From the NCBI GenBank assembly GCA_023260375.1, contig JALQVK010000154.1:1-6480 (forward strand): a stretch of 6,480 nucleotides of DNA. Reading direction: 5' to 3'. The notes beneath the pieces were generated by a model that had not been told where the DNA came from, did not search any database, and was given only the letters and a program-made list of their open reading frames with translations. The stretch's first letter is position 1. Every line of letters begins with the position of its first letter. A program made the position numbers and the translations under genes. The stretch is from Rhodoluna sp. (GTDB lineage: Bacteria; Actinomycetota; Actinomycetes; Actinomycetales; Microbacteriaceae). This document shows positions 4,923 to 6,480 of this stretch, piece after piece.

Positions 4923-6014
4923 CTACTGGGCGATTAGTGCAGCCTGGGCAAGTGCCTTGGTCTTCATGGTGCCGGTTAGAGCAACATAACCTAGACGCGA
5001 AGCCTGTGAAGGCATGCAGGTGTTGATTACGAACTTGAAGTAGTCCTCTACAGCGGTGTCCACTGCTTCAGAACTGTTCTTGGCTCCAATACCGTAGGTA
5101 AGGATGGTTAGCTGGTAAGCGTTCTTCACGCTCTTGGTGAAGTCGATTACACCGTTCACGGTTCCACCTAGTGCTGCAGGAAGTTCTGCGGTTGCAGTTC
5201 CCTGAACGCGGTCAGAACCAGAGTTGTCGGTGGTCTGTGCATTTAGGAACAGCGCACCAGCCGAAGCTGATGGCGCTACAAACTCGCCGTGCTTGTTCTT
5301 TAGCGAAACCAGCGAAACGTTAGCGGTCTTGGCATCTGATAGGTCGAAGTAACCGAAAGCACCCTTGTTAGCGCTGCTCTCAACTGCGTCTGCTAGTAGG
5401 GCCGAAGTGGCCTTACCAACCGAACCGGTTGCAAGTGCACCGGCAGCGGTAGAAATGGTCTGGTTCTTGGTCCAACCGGTGGTTACGTTCTGACGTAGGT
5501 ACTCACTTAGGTTTTCGTTGGTACCTGAGGTTCCCGAACGGTAGAACACCTTGATCGCTAGGTTAGGCAGGGTCTTGCCAGGGTTTAGCTTCTTGATTTC
5601 GGCAGCGTTCCACTTGGCAATTGTGCCCTTTAGGATGCCCGAAACGGCTGCTGCATCTAGCTTTAGACCTGCTGGAATACCGCTGCTCTTGTTGTAAGCA
5701 AATACAACTGGACCACCGAAAAGAGGAACCATGGTGTAACCATTTGGCTCGGTACCAGCGGTGTACAAACCGTCTGAAACTGCGAATGCGTAAGAAGCCT
5801 TGTTGGTGCGGAAGTTGGTACGGCCAGTTCCCGAACCGGTTGAGGTGTAGGTAACGGCGTGAGTCTCAAAAAGAGAGTTGCACTTGTAGATTCCGTTGTA
5901 AGCGAATGACGAACCCGAACCGGCAATTGCGGTTGCGTTAGCTGCACCAGCTGGTACAACTAGGGCTACAGATGCTGCGAGACCGATGATGGTCTTTGCT
6001 AGCTTGTTGTTCAT
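4923..6014 (-). CDS. pstS: Phosphate ABC transporter, phosphate-binding protein PstS (secreted, non-lipoprotein type)
   Basis: This protein captures phosphate outside the membrane and delivers it to the PstCAB transporter. The 363-residue product has a Sec signal peptide at about 1-28, with cleavage likely after ANA. The PstS motifs follow: GSGSSFA (32-38), STGSGTG (58-64), VSDGLY (79-84), LKGTIAKWNAAEI (128-140) and YRSGTSGTNENL (158-169). By alignment with E. coli PstS, Arg159, Ser163 and Thr165 match Arg135, Ser139 and Thr141, while Asp137 is replaced by Gly161. There is no lipobox, unusual for a binding protein in a bacterium without an outer membrane. Cys45 and Cys333 could form a disulfide. 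AAGGAG lies four bases before the ATG. Of 30 leucine codons, 19 are CTA. The gene follows pstB by 112 bases. Confidence 0.95.
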   Translation of the reverse strand: MNNKLAKTIIGLAASVALVVPAGAANATAIAGSGSSFAYNGIYKCNSLFETHAVTYTSTGSGTGRTNFRTNKASYAFAVSDGLYTAGTEPNGYTMVPLFGGPVVFAYNKSSGIPAGLKLDAAAVSGILKGTIAKWNAAEIKKLNPGKTLPNLAIKVFYRSGTSGTNENLSEYLRQNVTTGWTKNQTISTAAGALATGSVGKATSALLADAVESSANKGAFGYFDLSDAKTANVSLVSLKNKHGEFVAPSASAGALFLNAQTTDNSGSDRVQGTATAELPAALGGTVNGVIDFTKSVKNAYQLTILTYGIGAKNSSEAVDTAVEDYFKFVINTCMPSQASRLGYVALTGTMKTKALAQAALIAQ

Positions 6015-6079
6015 TGTTCTCCTTGTTTGATGAACTTGTCTATCTGACTTCTACAGTTTCTCGATAACAAATAAACGAA

Positions 6080-6120
6080 TAGATATGTTTGGGTTACTGT
6101 CTTTGCAAGATTTGGTGAAC
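6080..6120 (-). promoter_or_regulatory. Candidate PHO-box-like repeats and promoter upstream of pstS
   Basis: In the pstB-pstS gap the minus strand carries GTTCACCAAA (6111-6120) and GTAACCCAAA (6088-6097), 7 of 10 identical and 23 bases apart, about two 11-base periods. The first resembles the GTTCACC repeat unit of Streptomyces PHO boxes bound by PhoP. A weak promoter overlaps: TTGCAA (6103-6108), a 17-base spacer and TATCTA (6080-6085), which lacks the usual final T. Phosphate control of pstS is expected from the family; this site is inferred. Confidence 0.35.
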
Positions 6121-6126
6121 AGTGGA

Positions 6127-6480
6127 TTAACCGAAGTGGCCGTTTACGTAGTCGTTGGTGCGCTCGTCGATTGGCTGGCCGAAGACCTGCTCGGTTGAGC
6201 CAAATTCCACAACTCCGCCAGGGGTGTTTTCGTCGGCTAGGAAGAACGCGGTTTCGTGAGAAACACGCTGAGCTTGCTGCATGTTGTGGGTAACGATCAC
6301 AATGGTCATCGACTCCGAAAGCTCCTCGATGGTGGCTTCGATGCGGCGAGTTGAACCCGGGTCAAGCGCCGAACAAGGCTCGTCCATCAGTAGTACTTCT
6401 GGCTCAACGGCAAGTGAACGGGCGATGCACAAACGTTGCTGCTGGCCTCCAGAAAGTGAACCGCCGCTTGCATTTAAACG
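6127..6480 (-). CDS. pstB: Phosphate ABC transporter ATP-binding protein PstB, C-terminal part, cut by the right window edge
   Basis: PstB is the cytoplasmic ATPase that powers phosphate import through PstC and PstA. The frame is open to the window edge, and 117 residues of the roughly 255 usual for the family are present. Visible in order are the ABC signature LSGGQQQR, then [18 protein letters not shown] with Walker B, the D-loop SALDP, the H-loop [10 protein letters not shown], and a C-terminus ending DYVNGHFG, matching the DY-x-x-G-x-FG ending of PstB. The cysteine in [10 protein letters not shown] is also typical of PstB. The Walker A half lies outside the window. The TTG codon in the middle of LSGGQQQRL is internal, not a start. 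pstS follows on the same strand with no hairpin between them, so the two may share a transcript. Confidence 0.96.
   Translation of the reverse strand, partial: RLNASGGSLSGGQQQRLCIARSLAVEPEVLLMDEPCSALDPGSTRRIEATIEELSESMTIVIVTHNMQQAQRVSHETAFFLADENTPGGVVEFGSTEQVFGQPIDERTNDYVNGHFG

Noticed and set aside
5621..5959. Open frames within pstS (5621-5854 plus and 5663-5959 minus in another frame)
   Set aside because: They are shadows of the strongly supported pstS frame, with no start signals.
6127..6432. Short version of PstB starting at the TTG read as Met at 6432
   Set aside because: That codon is inside the ABC signature region (LSGGQQQRL) and the frame stays open to the window edge with conserved PstB sequence, so the gene simply continues outside the window.

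Overview
The window reads as part of the chromosome of a small-genome actinobacterium with roughly 50% GC. Every convincing gene lies on the minus strand, so transcription runs from the right edge to the left. The PNPase, S15, RibF and PstB sequences look actinobacterial. The moderate GC, the dense packing and the membrane-gene neighbours suggest a Microbacteriaceae member, possibly a freshwater Rhodoluna/Aquiluna-like ('Luna') lineage. That placement is inferred from impression, not from a search.

In transcription order the layout is as follows. (1) 6127-6480 is the C-terminal part of pstB, the ATPase of the high-affinity phosphate transporter. (2) 4923-6014 is pstS, a secreted phosphate-binding protein, preceded by a 112-base gap with PHO-box-like repeats. 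(3) A 14-bp hairpin with a UUCG loop (4879-4910) separates pstS from (4) 3756-4838, a lipoprotein related to PstS that has lost the recognisable phosphate-binding loops. (5) 3350-3736 is a four-helix membrane protein of unknown function. (6) 2416-3357 is ribF, the bifunctional riboflavin kinase/FAD synthetase; its likely start is a GTG that overlaps the preceding gene by 8 bases. (7) 1907-2416 is a DUF805 membrane protein coupled to ribF through a TAATG overlap. (8) 1539-1808 is rpsO (ribosomal protein S15), with its own probable promoter and structured leader, closed by a strong intrinsic terminator. (9) 1-1271 is the N-terminal 423 residues of pnp (polynucleotide phosphorylase), preceded by a long structured leader.

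Two themes stand out. The first is a phosphate-uptake segment in which pstS follows pstB and is paired with a divergent PstS-like lipoprotein; it runs without an obvious strong terminator into flavin-cofactor and membrane genes. The second is the conserved rpsO-pnp pair. Its intergenic region holds a terminator, a candidate promoter and a 26-position imperfect hairpin whose G-U pairs make sense only in the pnp-sense RNA. That is what an RNase III/PNPase autoregulatory leader would look like.

No tRNA, rRNA, CRISPR array, insertion sequence or prophage gene was seen. No gene-free stretch exceeds 300 bases; the longest is the 267-base rpsO-pnp spacer, described below.
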